From Trichococcus collinsii (lineage in GTDB: Bacteria > Bacillota > Bacilli > Lactobacillales > Aerococcaceae): DNA of 64,000 nucleotides. Below the pieces are notes generated by a model that saw nothing but the letters and a program-made list of their open reading frames with translations, ran no database searches and had not been told where the DNA came from. Below, piece by piece: positions 1-8,557 of the stretch. The position numbers and the translations under genes were made by a program. The first letter of the stretch is position 1, and the number at the start of each line of letters is the position of its first letter. The DNA lies in NCBI RefSeq assembly GCF_900107505.1, contig NZ_FNQH01000008.1, positions 1 through 64,000 of the forward strand. The letters run 5' to 3'.

Positions 1-837
1 GCCTTCGATTTTCAGGGCGCGGATGATCTGCAGGGAGACATCGCGCAGCATTTGGTACTCTTTGTCGGACAAGGTTTGGGAAGGCGCCACGACGATGGAA
101 TCGCCTGTGTGGACGCCGACCGGATCGATGTTTTCCATGTTGCAGACAACGATGGCGTTATCATTGCTGTCGCGCATCACTTCATATTCGATTTCCTTGA
201 AGCCGGCGATTGATTTTTCCAACAGACATTGCGTCACGGGTGAGTAGCGCAAACCGTTGGCCACGATTTCGCGCAAGTCAGCTTCATTGTGGCAGATACC
301 GCCGCCTGTGCCGCCCATTGTGAAGGCCGGACGAACGATCAACGGGTAACCGACTTGCGCCGCGAAGTTTAAAGCTTCCCCAACGGTGTGGATGATGTCG
401 CTTTCCGGAACCGGCTGATTCAATTCCGCCATCAATTGGCGGAACAGATCGCGGTCTTCGGCTTGTTGGATGGAAGTCAGTTTCGTTCCGAGCAATTCGA
501 CCTTGTATTCCTCCAGAATACCGGCTTCATCCAATTCCACGGCCATGTTCAATCCGGTCTGGCCGCCCAACGTCGGCAATAAGGCATCCGGGCGCTCTTT
601 GCGGATGATGTTCGCGATGAACTCCAATGTCAGTGGTTCCATATAGACTTTATCGGCGATCTCGACGTCCGTCATGATCGTGGCAGGGTTGGAATTAACC
701 AGGATGACTTTGTATCCTTCTTCTCTTAAAGCTAAGCATGCTTGCGTTCCAGCATAGTCAAATTCTGCGGCTTGGCCGATGATGATAGGTCCCGAGCCGA
801 TCACTAGGATCGACTTGATGTCTGTTCGTTTAGGCAT
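1..837 (-). CDS. carB: Carbamoyl-phosphate synthase large subunit, N-terminal part (cut by window edge)
   Basis: Encodes the first 279 residues of the large subunit, which makes carbamoyl phosphate from bicarbonate, ATP and glutamine-derived ammonia for arginine and pyrimidine synthesis. Seen: an N-terminus reading [20 protein letters not shown], typical of CarB, followed by the ATP-grasp segment with the G-rich loop FTMGGTGGG. The start is an ATG at 837 behind AAAGGAT. It lies 17 bases after argD, so it is probably the last or next-to-last cistron of the arg operon. The small-subunit gene carA, which precedes carB in many Firmicutes, is absent between argD and carB. The 3' part lies outside the window. 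Confidence 0.97.
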   Translation of the reverse strand, partial: MPKRTDIKSILVIGSGPIIIGQAAEFDYAGTQACLALREEGYKVILVNSNPATIMTDVEIADKVYMEPLTLEFIANIIRKERPDALLPTLGGQTGLNMAVELDEAGILEEYKVELLGTKLTSIQQAEDRDLFRQLMAELNQPVPESDIIHTVGEALNFAAQVGYPLIVRPAFTMGGTGGGICHNEADLREIVANGLRYSPVTQCLLEKSIAGFKEIEYEVMRDSNDNAIVVCNMENIDPVGVHTGDSIVVAPSQTLSDKEYQMLRDVSLQIIRALKIEG

Positions 838-854
838 GCTTTGCCATCCTTTCT

Positions 855-2048
855 TTATACTTCAATTGTTTGAAAAACCTCATCCATCACTGCTACAGCC
901 TTGTCGATTTCAGCGCGCGTGACGTTCAGCGGTGGCAGGAAGCGCAATACTGTATCGTGCGTGCAGTTGATGATGACCCCTTTTTCAAAGCACTTCGCTA
1001 CGATGTCGGCTCCCTTCATCGCCAGTTCCATCCCGAGCAGCAAGCCTTTGCCGCGCACGTCGAGGATGAAGTCATATTTCTCCTTGAATGCGACTAATTT
1101 TTCTTCGAAATAGCCGCCCATTTCGTTTACGTTCGACAGGATATTCTCGTCTTCGATCGCTTGCATGGTTGCGAAAGCTGCCGCACAGACCAACGGATTG
1201 CCGCCGAAAGTCGAACCATGATCGCCCGGTTTGAAGTGGGAAGCGACAGCATCCTTCGCCAACAGCGCGCCGATCGGAACACCATTCCCCAAAGCCTTAG
1301 CCAGAGTCATCACATCCGGTTCCACACCATAGCCTTCGTAAGCGAATAGCTTGCCTGTACGGCCCATCCCTGTTTGGACTTCATCAAAGATCAACAGGAT
1401 ATCCTTTTCATCGCAGAGTGCGCGTACTTGCTCCAGGTAGGCTTGATCGCCCACGTAGACGCCGCCTTCGCCTTGGATCGGCTCCAAAAGGATTGCGCAT
1501 GTTTTTTCCGTAACTTTGGCGGCCAAAGCATCAAAGTCATTGAAAGGAACATAGTGGAAACCTTCCAGGAACGGATCGTAATCTTTATGGAATTGTTTTT
1601 GGCCGGTCGCCGTCAACGTCGCCATCGTACGGCCATGGAAGGAATTATCAGCTGTGATGATCTCGTAACAGCCTTCACCGTGGACTTCGCGCCCGTATTT
1701 GCGCGCCAATTTGATGGCTCCTTCATTGGCTTCCGCTCCGCTGTTGCCGAAAAAGACTTTATCCAAAACGGAATTCGTGATCAGTTTTTCCGCCAACTGC
1801 ACTTGCGGCTCGATCCAATAAAAGTTCGAGCAGTGGACCAGTTTGGCCGCCTGTTCCGCTATCGCAGTCGTCACTTTCGGATGATTATGTCCTAATGCGT
1901 TCACGGCGATGCCTGCCAGGAAATCCAAATATTGCTTTCCGTCCGCATCCTTCAGGTAGCTGCCTTGCCCTTCGATCATGCAGATGGCTCCGCGGTTGAA
2001 GGTATTCATCAAGTAGGCTTGCCCTTTTGTCTTTATCTCTTCATTCAT
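855..2048 (-). CDS. argD: Acetylornithine aminotransferase
   Basis: PLP enzyme converting N-acetylglutamate semialdehyde to N-acetylornithine, the fourth step of arginine synthesis (cytoplasm). The 397-residue protein has the class-III aminotransferase layout: [14 protein letters not shown] near residue 103, the [11 protein letters not shown] segment, and the PLP lysine in [13 protein letters not shown]. Its ATG shares one base with the argB stop (TAATG), so the two are translationally coupled. Length is normal for the family. A related ornithine or GABA aminotransferase is the only alternative, and the arg context makes ArgD the better name. Confidence 0.97.
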   Translation of the reverse strand: MNEEIKTKGQAYLMNTFNRGAICMIEGQGSYLKDADGKQYLDFLAGIAVNALGHNHPKVTTAIAEQAAKLVHCSNFYWIEPQVQLAEKLITNSVLDKVFFGNSGAEANEGAIKLARKYGREVHGEGCYEIITADNSFHGRTMATLTATGQKQFHKDYDPFLEGFHYVPFNDFDALAAKVTEKTCAILLEPIQGEGGVYVGDQAYLEQVRALCDEKDILLIFDEVQTGMGRTGKLFAYEGYGVEPDVMTLAKALGNGVPIGALLAKDAVASHFKPGDHGSTFGGNPLVCAAAFATMQAIEDENILSNVNEMGGYFEEKLVAFKEKYDFILDVRGKGLLLGMELAMKGADIVAKCFEKGVIINCTHDTVLRFLPPLNVTRAEIDKAVAVMDEVFQTIEV

Positions 2049-2950
2049 TATTCAAGTACCCCTTCCTTCTCACGATCGATCATCGTGCCGATCCCTTCAT
2101 CGAAAAACACTTCCAACAAAATCGAATGGCGCAAACGGCCATCGATGATGTGCGCTCCATCCACACCGCCACGCGACGCGTCGATGCAGCAGTCAACCTT
2201 CGGCACCATCCCGCCCGAGATGACGCCATCCGCTTCCAATGCTTCAATCTCATCAAGCGTGATCCGCGAGATGAGGGAATCCTTATCATGATAATCGCGG
2301 AAAATCCCTTCCACGTCAGTCAGCAGGATGAATTTGTTTGCCTGAACGGCCTTTGCAATAGCGCCGGCTACATAATCGGCGTTGATGTTGTAGCTCATCC
2401 CGTCTTTCCCCATCCCGATGGAGGAAATAATCGGAATATAGCCGCTGTAGATGAGCGATTCCAACATTTCCTTATTGACTGCTTCCACTTCGCCCACATA
2501 GCCGATGTCGATTTTTTCGCCGTTCTTTTCCAGATATTTTTTTCGCGCTTGAATCAGATTGCCGTCTTTCCCTGATAAGCCAATGCCTTTGCCGCCGAGC
2601 TGGTTCAGGGTTCCGACAATATCCTTATTGACTTTGCCCGCCAACACCATTTCGACGATTTCCATCGTCTCTTTGTCTGTCACACGCAGCCCCTGTTCAA
2701 AGTGGCTCTCAACCTTCAGCTTTTTCAGCATGTCGTTGATGGCCGGCCCGCCGCCATGGACAAGGATAGGGTGCATCCCTACCGATTTCATCAATAACAG
2801 ATCCTGCATGACGGCTTTTTTTAGCTCTTCATTGATCATGGCATTGCCGCCGTATTTGATGACGATGATCTTATCGCGGAAACGGTTGACGTAAGGCAGT
2901 ACTTCGACAAGCATTTCGGCTTTTTCACAATTGCTCTTATTCATCTTCAT
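2048..2950 (-). CDS. argB: Acetylglutamate kinase
   Basis: Phosphorylates N-acetylglutamate, the second arginine step. Amino-acid-kinase fold: the start of the core reads IIVIKYGGNAM, with the VHGGGPAIN glycine loop, and the C-terminal half carries SGGMVPKV and DGRLRHSILLE. The reading frame is open to 3013, but I place the start at the ATG at 2950: an AGGAG lies nine bases before it and it begins five bases after the argJ stop, giving 300 residues. The upstream extension would overlap argJ and is not family-like. Feedback control by arginine was not judged. Confidence 0.95.
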   Translation of the reverse strand: MKMNKSNCEKAEMLVEVLPYVNRFRDKIIVIKYGGNAMINEELKKAVMQDLLLMKSVGMHPILVHGGGPAINDMLKKLKVESHFEQGLRVTDKETMEIVEMVLAGKVNKDIVGTLNQLGGKGIGLSGKDGNLIQARKKYLEKNGEKIDIGYVGEVEAVNKEMLESLIYSGYIPIISSIGMGKDGMSYNINADYVAGAIAKAVQANKFILLTDVEGIFRDYHDKDSLISRITLDEIEALEADGVISGGMVPKVDCCIDASRGGVDGAHIIDGRLRHSILLEVFFDEGIGTMIDREKEGVLE

Positions 2951-2955
2951 CCCGC

Positions 2956-4182
2956 TCAGCTCCTGTAATCCGCATTGATTTTCACGTAGTCGTAAGAGAA
3001 GTCGCAAGTCCATGTGCTGGCGGCTTCTGTACCCAGATGCAGGTCGATCAAAATGTTGATTTCATCTGCTTCCAGTATTTTTTTCGCAAGTTCTTCATCG
3101 AAGACGACACCCATCCCCGCTTCGCAAAGCTTGATTTCGCCGTTCTTGCTTGAAAATGCGATGTCGATTACGTCGGCATCGAAGTATTCCGTTTCCGCAT
3201 ACCCGGCAGCTGTGATGACACGGCCCCAGTTGGCATCCTCGCCGAACATCGCCGTCTTCACGAGACTGGAGGTCGCGACCGACTTGCCGATCGAAACTGC
3301 ATCAGCCATTGTCTTCGCTCCGGAAACCAACACCTCGACAAATTTTGTCGCTCCTTCGCCATCCTTTACCAACAGCTGCGCCAATTGGGAGCAGATGGAC
3401 AGGACAGCCGCTTCAACTTCGGCATAGCCGGCATCATCAGCGGAAGAAATCAGCGGATTATCAAGTTTTCCGGTAGCAGCTACAAAGACGGAATCGTTTG
3501 TGCTCGTATCCCCATCGATTGTCGCATGGTTGAAAGTCGCATCAGCGGCTCTCAGCAACATCGCATGTAAAGCGGTTTGGCTGATTGCGACATCGGTTGT
3601 AATATAGCCCAACATCGTGCCAAGGTTCGGGTGGATCATCCCGGAGCCTTTGACCATTCCTCCGATGGTAGCCGTTTTGCCGGCAACTTCAAAGGTGAAG
3701 CTGACTTCTTTCGGAACCGTATCCGTCGTCATGATCGCCTTGCTGGCTGCAGCACCGCCAAATTCGGAAACTTCCGGTGCGATTGCCTTGACCCCTTTTT
3801 TCATTGTCTCCATATTCATGAACATTCCGATGACGCCTGTCGAAGACACCAACACTTCTTCCGGTTGGATGTTCAGTTCTGCAGAAAGGAGCTTCACGGT
3901 CTCTTCCACATCGGCTTTGCCTTGTTTGCCTGTACAGGCATTCGCGTTGCCACTGTTGATCAGGATCGCCTTGAAGCGGTCCTGTTGTTGCAGGGCTTGT
4001 TGATCGTACTGGACCGGAGCCGCTTTGACTTTATTTTTGGTGAAGACGCCCGCAACTGTCGCCCCATCCGGGAAATACAGCAGCGCCATATCCTTTTTGC
4101 GTTTCTTGAAACCGGCGTGGATACCTGCGGCTTGTACACCTGCAGCGGCAGTCACACCGCTTTTATGTAATTTCTTTATCAT
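2956..4182 (-). CDS. argJ: Bifunctional ornithine acetyltransferase / N-acetylglutamate synthase
   Basis: Recycles the acetyl group from N-acetylornithine to glutamate and, in the bifunctional form, also makes N-acetylglutamate from acetyl-CoA. The 408-residue precursor carries the self-cleavage and catalytic threonine in NLGTMLGYITTD (about Thr189), where family members split into alpha and beta chains. No argA or argE is seen nearby, which fits a cyclic acetyl pathway based on ArgJ. The ATG at 4182 has a GGAGG site. It sits between argC (31 bases upstream) and argB (5 bases downstream). Whether it is truly bifunctional cannot be read from the sequence. Confidence 0.96.
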   Translation of the reverse strand: MIKKLHKSGVTAAAGVQAAGIHAGFKKRKKDMALLYFPDGATVAGVFTKNKVKAAPVQYDQQALQQQDRFKAILINSGNANACTGKQGKADVEETVKLLSAELNIQPEEVLVSSTGVIGMFMNMETMKKGVKAIAPEVSEFGGAAASKAIMTTDTVPKEVSFTFEVAGKTATIGGMVKGSGMIHPNLGTMLGYITTDVAISQTALHAMLLRAADATFNHATIDGDTSTNDSVFVAATGKLDNPLISSADDAGYAEVEAAVLSICSQLAQLLVKDGEGATKFVEVLVSGAKTMADAVSIGKSVATSSLVKTAMFGEDANWGRVITAAGYAETEYFDADVIDIAFSSKNGEIKLCEAGMGVVFDEELAKKILEADEINILIDLHLGTEAASTWTCDFSYDYVKINADYRS

Positions 4183-4213
4183 TTCGTCCGTTTCCTCCTT
4201 CAGTCTTCCGTTA

Positions 4214-5257
4214 TTACGGGAAAAGTCCTATCATCTGTAATCCTGTCGTTTCGGCAAGTCCGAACATCAGGTTCATATTTTGCACAGCTTGGCCGGCAGC
4301 ACCCTTCATCAAGTTGTCGATGACCGACACGATGATGACCCGGCCTGTACGTTCGTCGTAGGTGACACCCAATTGGCAGTTATTTGTCCCTTTTACCGAT
4401 TTCGTCATCGGCCACATGCCTGCAGGCAGAACCTGTACAAACGGTTCATCTGCGTATGCTTCCTCAAAAAGGGCGTGGATTTCGTCCGCTGTATGTCCCC
4501 CGGTGACCGTCGCATAGATAGTGCTGAGGATGCCTCGGCTCATCGGCACCAGGTGTGGCGTAAATTGGATCATCGTGTCCGTGCCGGCCATCTGCGTCAA
4601 TAGCTGCTCGATTTCCGGTGTGTGGCGGTGATGTGCTACACCATAGGCTTTGAAGCTGCTTTCCACCTCAGTGAAGAGGTTCGCTACGTTGCCGGCGCGG
4701 CCCGCTCCGGAAGTGCCGGATTTGGAATCGCAGATGATGCTGTTCGGAACAATCCAGTCTTTTTTCTTCATCAATGGCATCAATCCCAATAGAATACTTG
4801 TCACAAAGCAACCTGGATTCGCGATGACTGTTGCATCCTTAATCGCGTCGCGGTCCCATTCAGGCAGACCGTAGACGGCTTCCTCCAAAAGTTTCGGCTC
4901 GGTATGCGGGACTTTATACCATTCTTCATAGACCGCTGCGTCCTTCAACCGGAAGTCAGCCCCCAAATCGATGACTTTTTTGCCTTTTTCTTTGGCTTTC
5001 TTGGCTATCGGCAACGCGTGTCCATGCGGCAAGGCCACAAAAATCACATCGCTGTCCGTCGTCACTTGTTCCAGATCCAATTCTTCGCAAGTGTGATCAA
5101 CATTGCCCAATAGGTGCGGAAAAAGATGCTGGATCTTTTGACCCGCGTACGTGCGGGAGGTCAGATGATCCAAGACCACATCCTCGCGCAATCCCAATAA
5201 TCGGACTAATTCCACCCCCGTGTAACCTGTTGCTCCAATGATACTGACATGAATCAT
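4214..5257 (-). CDS. argC: N-acetyl-gamma-glutamyl-phosphate reductase
   Basis: NADPH-dependent reductase for the third arginine step. Seen: an N-terminal Rossmann loop (SIIGATGYTGVELV), the active-site cysteine in NPGCFVTS (about Cys150) and the HRHTPEI histidine region. The frame is open to 5266, but the ATG at 5257 is better placed behind GGGGG (nine-base spacing), while the first ATG touches the ribosome site. This gives 347 residues, a normal size. It is the first gene of the T-box-led operon argC-J-B-D-carB; the long leader upstream holds the control elements. Confidence 0.96.
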   Translation of the reverse strand: MIHVSIIGATGYTGVELVRLLGLREDVVLDHLTSRTYAGQKIQHLFPHLLGNVDHTCEELDLEQVTTDSDVIFVALPHGHALPIAKKAKEKGKKVIDLGADFRLKDAAVYEEWYKVPHTEPKLLEEAVYGLPEWDRDAIKDATVIANPGCFVTSILLGLMPLMKKKDWIVPNSIICDSKSGTSGAGRAGNVANLFTEVESSFKAYGVAHHRHTPEIEQLLTQMAGTDTMIQFTPHLVPMSRGILSTIYATVTGGHTADEIHALFEEAYADEPFVQVLPAGMWPMTKSVKGTNNCQLGVTYDERTGRVIIVSVIDNLMKGAAGQAVQNMNLMFGLAETTGLQMIGLFP

Positions 5258-5290
5258 ACTTCCCATCCCCCTTGTTTATTTATAAGAAAA

Positions 5291-5407
5291 GCTGAACGGG
5301 TTCGCTTAGCCCTGAAAGAAATTTAGGAAATCGTGCCGACTGAGCACCGTAGAGCGCAATAGGTACGATTTATCTAATTTCCGAAGGGCTTTTACCCGTG
5401 AAGCTAG
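5291..5407. repeat. 117-nt imperfect inverted repeat in the argC leader
   Basis: Between the T-box terminator and argC the DNA folds on itself in successive matching blocks. On the plus strand these are ACGGG, AGCCCT, AAATT and AAATCGT on the left arm, matched by ACGATTT, AATTT, AGGGCT and CCCGT on the right arm, around a centre with CTGAGCAC. The design (blocks of perfect pairing broken by small loops) resembles the purH-purD elements at 61857-62126, which also contain CTGAGCAC. It could be a mobile intergenic repeat or an extra RNA structure in the arg leader. Function unknown. Confidence 0.7.
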
Positions 5408-5499
5408 CCATCTTTTTAGATGCATAAACCTTTTTAAAATATGTGAAATACCTGTGGTGATGCACTTTTAGATTTGAAATATCAATATTTTTGATATAC

Positions 5500-5760
5500 A
5501 AAAAAACTTCCGTGCCTATACCAAATCAAATAGATTCAGTATAGGGACGAAAGTTCGTGGTGCCACCCTTATTTTCCAGCATGCGCGCAGGCCGGACTCA
5601 AGTATTGCTACTTTTGCGATAACGGGGCAACCGGATTAAACTTTATGGTTCACATTCAGCTTATCAACTCAAAGTTCCTTTTCATCCATCGCGGTTGACC
5701 TTGCTTTCACCCTCCAAGGTTCGCTTCACTGTGCAAATGGATTACTCTTCTTGTCAAAGT
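5500..5760 (-). promoter_or_regulatory. T-box leader of the argCJBD-carB operon (probably tRNA-Arg)
   Basis: Read on the minus strand. Stem I is closed by ATCCAT (5742-5737) and ATGGAT (5689-5684). Inside it are AGTGA, an ACCTTG/CAAGGT hairpin with GGGTGAAAGC in its loop, then AACCGCG, where CGC (5693-5691) followed by G is the best specifier candidate, hence arginine. The T-box GGGTGGCACCACG is at 5568-5556. The competing terminator pairs AACTTTCG and CCTATAC (from 5555) with GTATAGG and CGGAAGTT, ending in a U-run at 5507-5500. Uncharged tRNA-Arg should favour read-through into argC. The T-box is certain; the specifier is my inference. Confidence 0.9.
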
Positions 5761-5797
5761 TTTTGTTTGTGTTAGATGTTGTTTGACATTTGCATTA

Positions 5798-5826
5798 AAT
5801 TTATCATCTGTTTTTCACTTTGTCAA
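5798..5826 (-). promoter_or_regulatory. Promoter of the arg T-box leader
   Basis: Minus strand: TTGACA at 5826-5821, a 17-base spacer, and TAAATT at 5803-5798. The -35 box starts at the base following the argF stop codon, so there is no room for a terminator between argF and this promoter, and argF transcripts may run into the leader. Confidence 0.75.
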
Positions 5827-6840
5827 TCAAACTTTTGGAATAAATAAATTTCCTAAGGTCGCAGCCATGATTGCCTTGATGGAATGCATGCGATTTTCGG
5901 CTTGTTCAAACTGAAGACCGTGCTTGCTGCGGAAGGCGCCATCGGTCACTTCCATCTCGCGCATACCGAAGGTTTCCGCGATTTCCTGGCCATACTGCGT
6001 TTTTGTGTCATGGAAAGCCGGCAGACAGTGCAACATGATCACATCATCATTGCCGGTCTTCTCGATCATCTCCATGTTGATTTGATAAGGCGTCAACAAT
6101 TCGATACGCTCCTCGAATTTATCCTCTTCGCCCATCGATACCCATACATCAGTATAAAGGACATCAGCCGCTTTTACGCCTTTGGCTACATCGGCTGTGA
6201 TTTCGATTTTGCTGCCGCTCTTTTCAGCGAATTTCTGTGCCATCTCAACCAATTCTTCGGTCGGGAACAGTGATTCCGGCGCGCAGATCGTGACGTTAAC
6301 GCCCAAGATAGCGCCGGTAACGAGCAGGCTGTTAGCGACATTGTTGCGTCCATCCCCTACATAGACCAACTTAAGCCCGGCCAGCTTGCCGAAATGCTCT
6401 TTGACCGTCAGAAAATCAGCGATCATTTGGGTCGGGTGCCAATCATCGGTCAAGCCGTTCCATACAGGTACACCCGCATATTTCGCCAAATCTTCGACGG
6501 TTTTTTGGCTGAAGCCGCGGAATTCGATACCATCAAACATGCTGCCGAGCACTTTAGCGGTGTCTTCAACGGATTCTTTTTTGCCCAATTGGATATCATT
6601 TTTCCCTAGGTATTCAGGATGCGCTCCAAGATCGATGGCAGCCACTGTAAATGCGGCTCTAGTACGCGTGGATGCTTTTTCGAACAAAAGACAGATGTTC
6701 TTGCCTTCCAGATAACGGTGCGGGATGTTCCGCTTCTTCAGGTCTTTCAGATGCGCCGAAAAATCAATCAGATATTCCAATTCTTCCCGAGTGAAATCTT
6801 TTTCCGCCAATAAGCTTCTTCCTTGAAATACTTGTTCCAA
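5827..6840 (-). CDS. argF: Ornithine carbamoyltransferase
   Basis: Joins ornithine and carbamoyl phosphate to give citrulline. Seen: the carbamoyl-phosphate motif STRTR at residues 57-61, the HPTQ-containing segment, and HCLPAFHD near the C-terminus. The frame is open to 6912, but homologous proteins begin like [16 protein letters not shown], which fits a TTG start at 6840 with AAAGGGG ten bases upstream (337 residues). The longer form would add 24 unfamiliar residues. It may serve biosynthesis (ArgF) or the arginine deiminase pathway (ArcB). Location beside argC-carB, without arcA or arcC, favours ArgF. It has its own promoter at 6955-6927. Confidence 0.93.
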   Translation of the reverse strand: MEQVFQGRSLLAEKDFTREELEYLIDFSAHLKDLKKRNIPHRYLEGKNICLLFEKASTRTRAAFTVAAIDLGAHPEYLGKNDIQLGKKESVEDTAKVLGSMFDGIEFRGFSQKTVEDLAKYAGVPVWNGLTDDWHPTQMIADFLTVKEHFGKLAGLKLVYVGDGRNNVANSLLVTGAILGVNVTICAPESLFPTEELVEMAQKFAEKSGSKIEITADVAKGVKAADVLYTDVWVSMGEEDKFEERIELLTPYQINMEMIEKTGNDDVIMLHCLPAFHDTKTQYGQEIAETFGMREMEVTDGAFRSKHGLQFEQAENRMHSIKAIMAATLGNLFIPKV

Positions 6841-6873
6841 ATTCTGCCATCCCCTTTTAATTATATTCTCACT

Positions 6874-6891
6874 ATCGTTCTTGCGAACGAT
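6874..6891. repeat. 18-bp perfect palindrome in the argF leader
   Basis: ATCGTTC, TTGC, GAACGAT (plus strand) lies between the argF promoter and the TTG start, ending about 33 bases before it. It could be a repressor operator or an RNA hairpin near the ribosome site. It does not match the classical TGAAT-type ARG box well, so I do not name the regulator. Confidence 0.6.
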
Positions 6892-6926
6892 CATTTCCGA
6901 GTCATGATGCAACTATTATTGGACTC

Positions 6927-6955
6927 ATTTTATACCCAATTCTAATCAATTACAA
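6927..6955 (-). promoter_or_regulatory. Promoter of argF
   Basis: Minus strand: TTGTAA (6955-6950), a 17-base spacer, TAAAAT (6932-6927). It lies about 85 bases before the proposed TTG start, leaving a leader that contains the 18-bp palindrome. Confidence 0.5.
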
Positions 6956-7069
6956 ACTTTATTTTAATCAACCTTGTACTAGACGGCTTGGTTTCTTGCT
7001 CAAAAGACTTGCCTTTGTCGCTTCGGTAACCCGTTCTCCGCTGAACATTTGTTTTCAAAAAACTTTTAT

Positions 7070-7098
7070 TTGACAATACTACGGATTGGGATTATCCT
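7070..7098 (+). promoter_or_regulatory. Promoter of the riboflavin operon
   Basis: TTGACA at 7070-7075, a 17-base spacer and TATCCT at 7093-7098. It stands just upstream of the FMN riboswitch that starts near 7120. Confidence 0.75.
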
Positions 7099-7119
7099 AG
7101 AGACAACTTAATTGAATAG

Positions 7120-7226
7120 TCTTCAGGGACGGGTGAAAATCCCTACCGGTGGTAAAGCCCACGAGCCTTTAAAGCAGATTCGGTTAGATTCCGAAGCCGA
7201 CAGTCAGAGTCTGGATGAAAGAAGAC
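7120..7226 (+). promoter_or_regulatory. FMN riboswitch (RFN element)
   Basis: Contains the hallmark blocks of the RFN element in order: TCTTCAGGGACGGGTG, then CCCTACCGGTGGTAAAG and CCCACGAGC, a variable arm, GATTCCGAAGCC and GTCAGAGTCTGGATGAAAGA. It senses FMN and should stop transcription (downstream terminator hairpins) when FMN is plentiful. It controls ribD-ribE-ribBA-ribH and probably the HAD gene behind them. Confidence 0.95.
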
Positions 7227-7311
7227 AAAAACCATTTATCGAATGGCACGCTGCGTTTATTTGTCATACAAAAAACGCCTTCGCGCCATCCGTTCATGAA
7301 ACGGAATGTCA

Positions 7312-7345
7312 ATCCCTGGGTGTAGTCTATGCCCAGGGATTTTTG
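7312..7345 (+). terminator. First terminator hairpin of the rib leader
   Basis: ATCCCTGGG (7312-7320) pairs with CCCAGGGAT (7332-7340) and is followed by TTTTTGG. This is the probable expression platform of the FMN riboswitch. Confidence 0.8.
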
Positions 7346-7372
7346 GCTTTATTTAGCTGGCCTTCCTTTGTC

Positions 7373-7409
7373 GAGCCCTGAAGCAGAAATGTTCAGGGCT
7401 CTTTATTTT
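7373..7409 (+). terminator. Second terminator-like hairpin just before ribD
   Basis: GAGCCCTGAA (7373-7382) pairs perfectly with TTCAGGGCTC (7392-7401), followed by TTTATTTT. It ends about 22 bases before the ribD ATG, so the leader has two stop hairpins in series after the FMN sensor. Confidence 0.7.
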
Positions 7410-7430
7410 GGAAAAGGGAGGCACGCAAAG

Positions 7431-8534
7431 ATGCAAGATAAGGATACACACTTTATGCAAATGGCTCTGGAACTTGCAGAGAAAGGCCGCGGGTCCGTCG
7501 CACCAAATCCGATGGTCGGCGCCATCATCGTCAAGAACGGACGCATCATCGGGTCCGGTTACCACGAAAAAATCGGGCAAGGCCATGCTGAAGTGAACGC
7601 GTTCCGCTCGGCAACAGAAGATGTGGCCGGCGCGACCATCTACGTGACCCTGGAGCCTTGCTCCCATTACGGTAAAACGCCGCCTTGCTCCGACAAGATC
7701 ATCGAAAAAAAAATCGGACGGGTCGTCATCGCGGCTTTGGATCCGAATCCACTGGTTTCCGGACGCGGCGTCAAGAAACTGCAGGATGCCGGCATTGAAG
7801 TGGTAACAGGTGTACTGTCCGAAGAAAGCATCCGTTTGAATGAAATATTTATGAAATACATCGTCAAAAAAGAGCCCTTCGTCGTTATGAAAGCAGCGAT
7901 GTCCCTGGACGGAAAAATCGCGACCCGGACCGGGGAATCGCAATGGATCACCGGCCCAGCCGCAAGGGAACGGGTACATCAACTGCGCAGCGCCCTCACC
8001 GGCATCATGGTTGGTGTCCAGACCGTCATCATGGACGATCCGCAGCTGACCTCCCGCATTCCGGGAGGTAAAAATCCGATTCGGATCATCGTCGACAGCA
8101 CCTTGCGCATTCCTTTGGAAGCAAAAGTGCTCCAGAATCAGGACGCGGCTAAGACTCTTGTCGCAACGACAGAACGGGCGGACCGTAACAAGGTAGCCCT
8201 GCTCGAAGAGGCCGGTATCGAGATTTTGACGGTACCCGCTCAGGACGGCCGAACTGACCTGAAGGCGCTGATGAGCGCCCTAGGGGAGCGCGGCATCGAC
8301 AGCGTCCTCCTGGAAGGCGGCGCGACTTTGAACTTTTCCGCACTGCAGGCCGGCATCGTTGACAAGGTGCAAGTCTATATCGCCCCGAAACTGATCGGCG
8401 GAGAAACGGCAAAAACCCCAGTCGGCGGAGCTGGCATCGAGAAGCTGAGCCAGGCTTTCAATGTAATTGAACTGAAAGCCTGCACCGTCGGGGAAGACAT
8501 CCTCTTGGAAGGCTACATCTCCAAGAACGAATAA
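7431..8534 (+). CDS. ribD: Riboflavin biosynthesis deaminase/reductase RibD
   Basis: Bifunctional enzyme for the second and third riboflavin steps: deamination of the GTP-derived pyrimidine, then NADPH reduction of its ribose. N-terminal cytidine-deaminase-like domain with the zinc site H52-A-E54, C77 and C86 (PCSHYGKTPPC); the C-terminal half is a DHFR-like reductase (residues about 145-367). The frame runs from 7329, but the start is the ATG at 7431 behind GGGAGG (367 residues). The longer form would be translated across a terminator hairpin. First gene of the FMN-controlled operon. Confidence 0.97.
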   Translation: MQDKDTHFMQMALELAEKGRGSVAPNPMVGAIIVKNGRIIGSGYHEKIGQGHAEVNAFRSATEDVAGATIYVTLEPCSHYGKTPPCSDKIIEKKIGRVVIAALDPNPLVSGRGVKKLQDAGIEVVTGVLSEESIRLNEIFMKYIVKKEPFVVMKAAMSLDGKIATRTGESQWITGPAARERVHQLRSALTGIMVGVQTVIMDDPQLTSRIPGGKNPIRIIVDSTLRIPLEAKVLQNQDAAKTLVATTERADRNKVALLEEAGIEILTVPAQDGRTDLKALMSALGERGIDSVLLEGGATLNFSALQAGIVDKVQVYIAPKLIGGETAKTPVGGAGIEKLSQAFNVIELKACTVGEDILLEGYISKNE

Positions 8535-8557
8535 CAGAGGAAAGTGGGAGGAAATTC

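Noticed and set aside
7329-7430. Longer ribD start
   Set aside because: Would be translated through a terminator hairpin; the ATG at 7431 has GGGAGG and fits the family.
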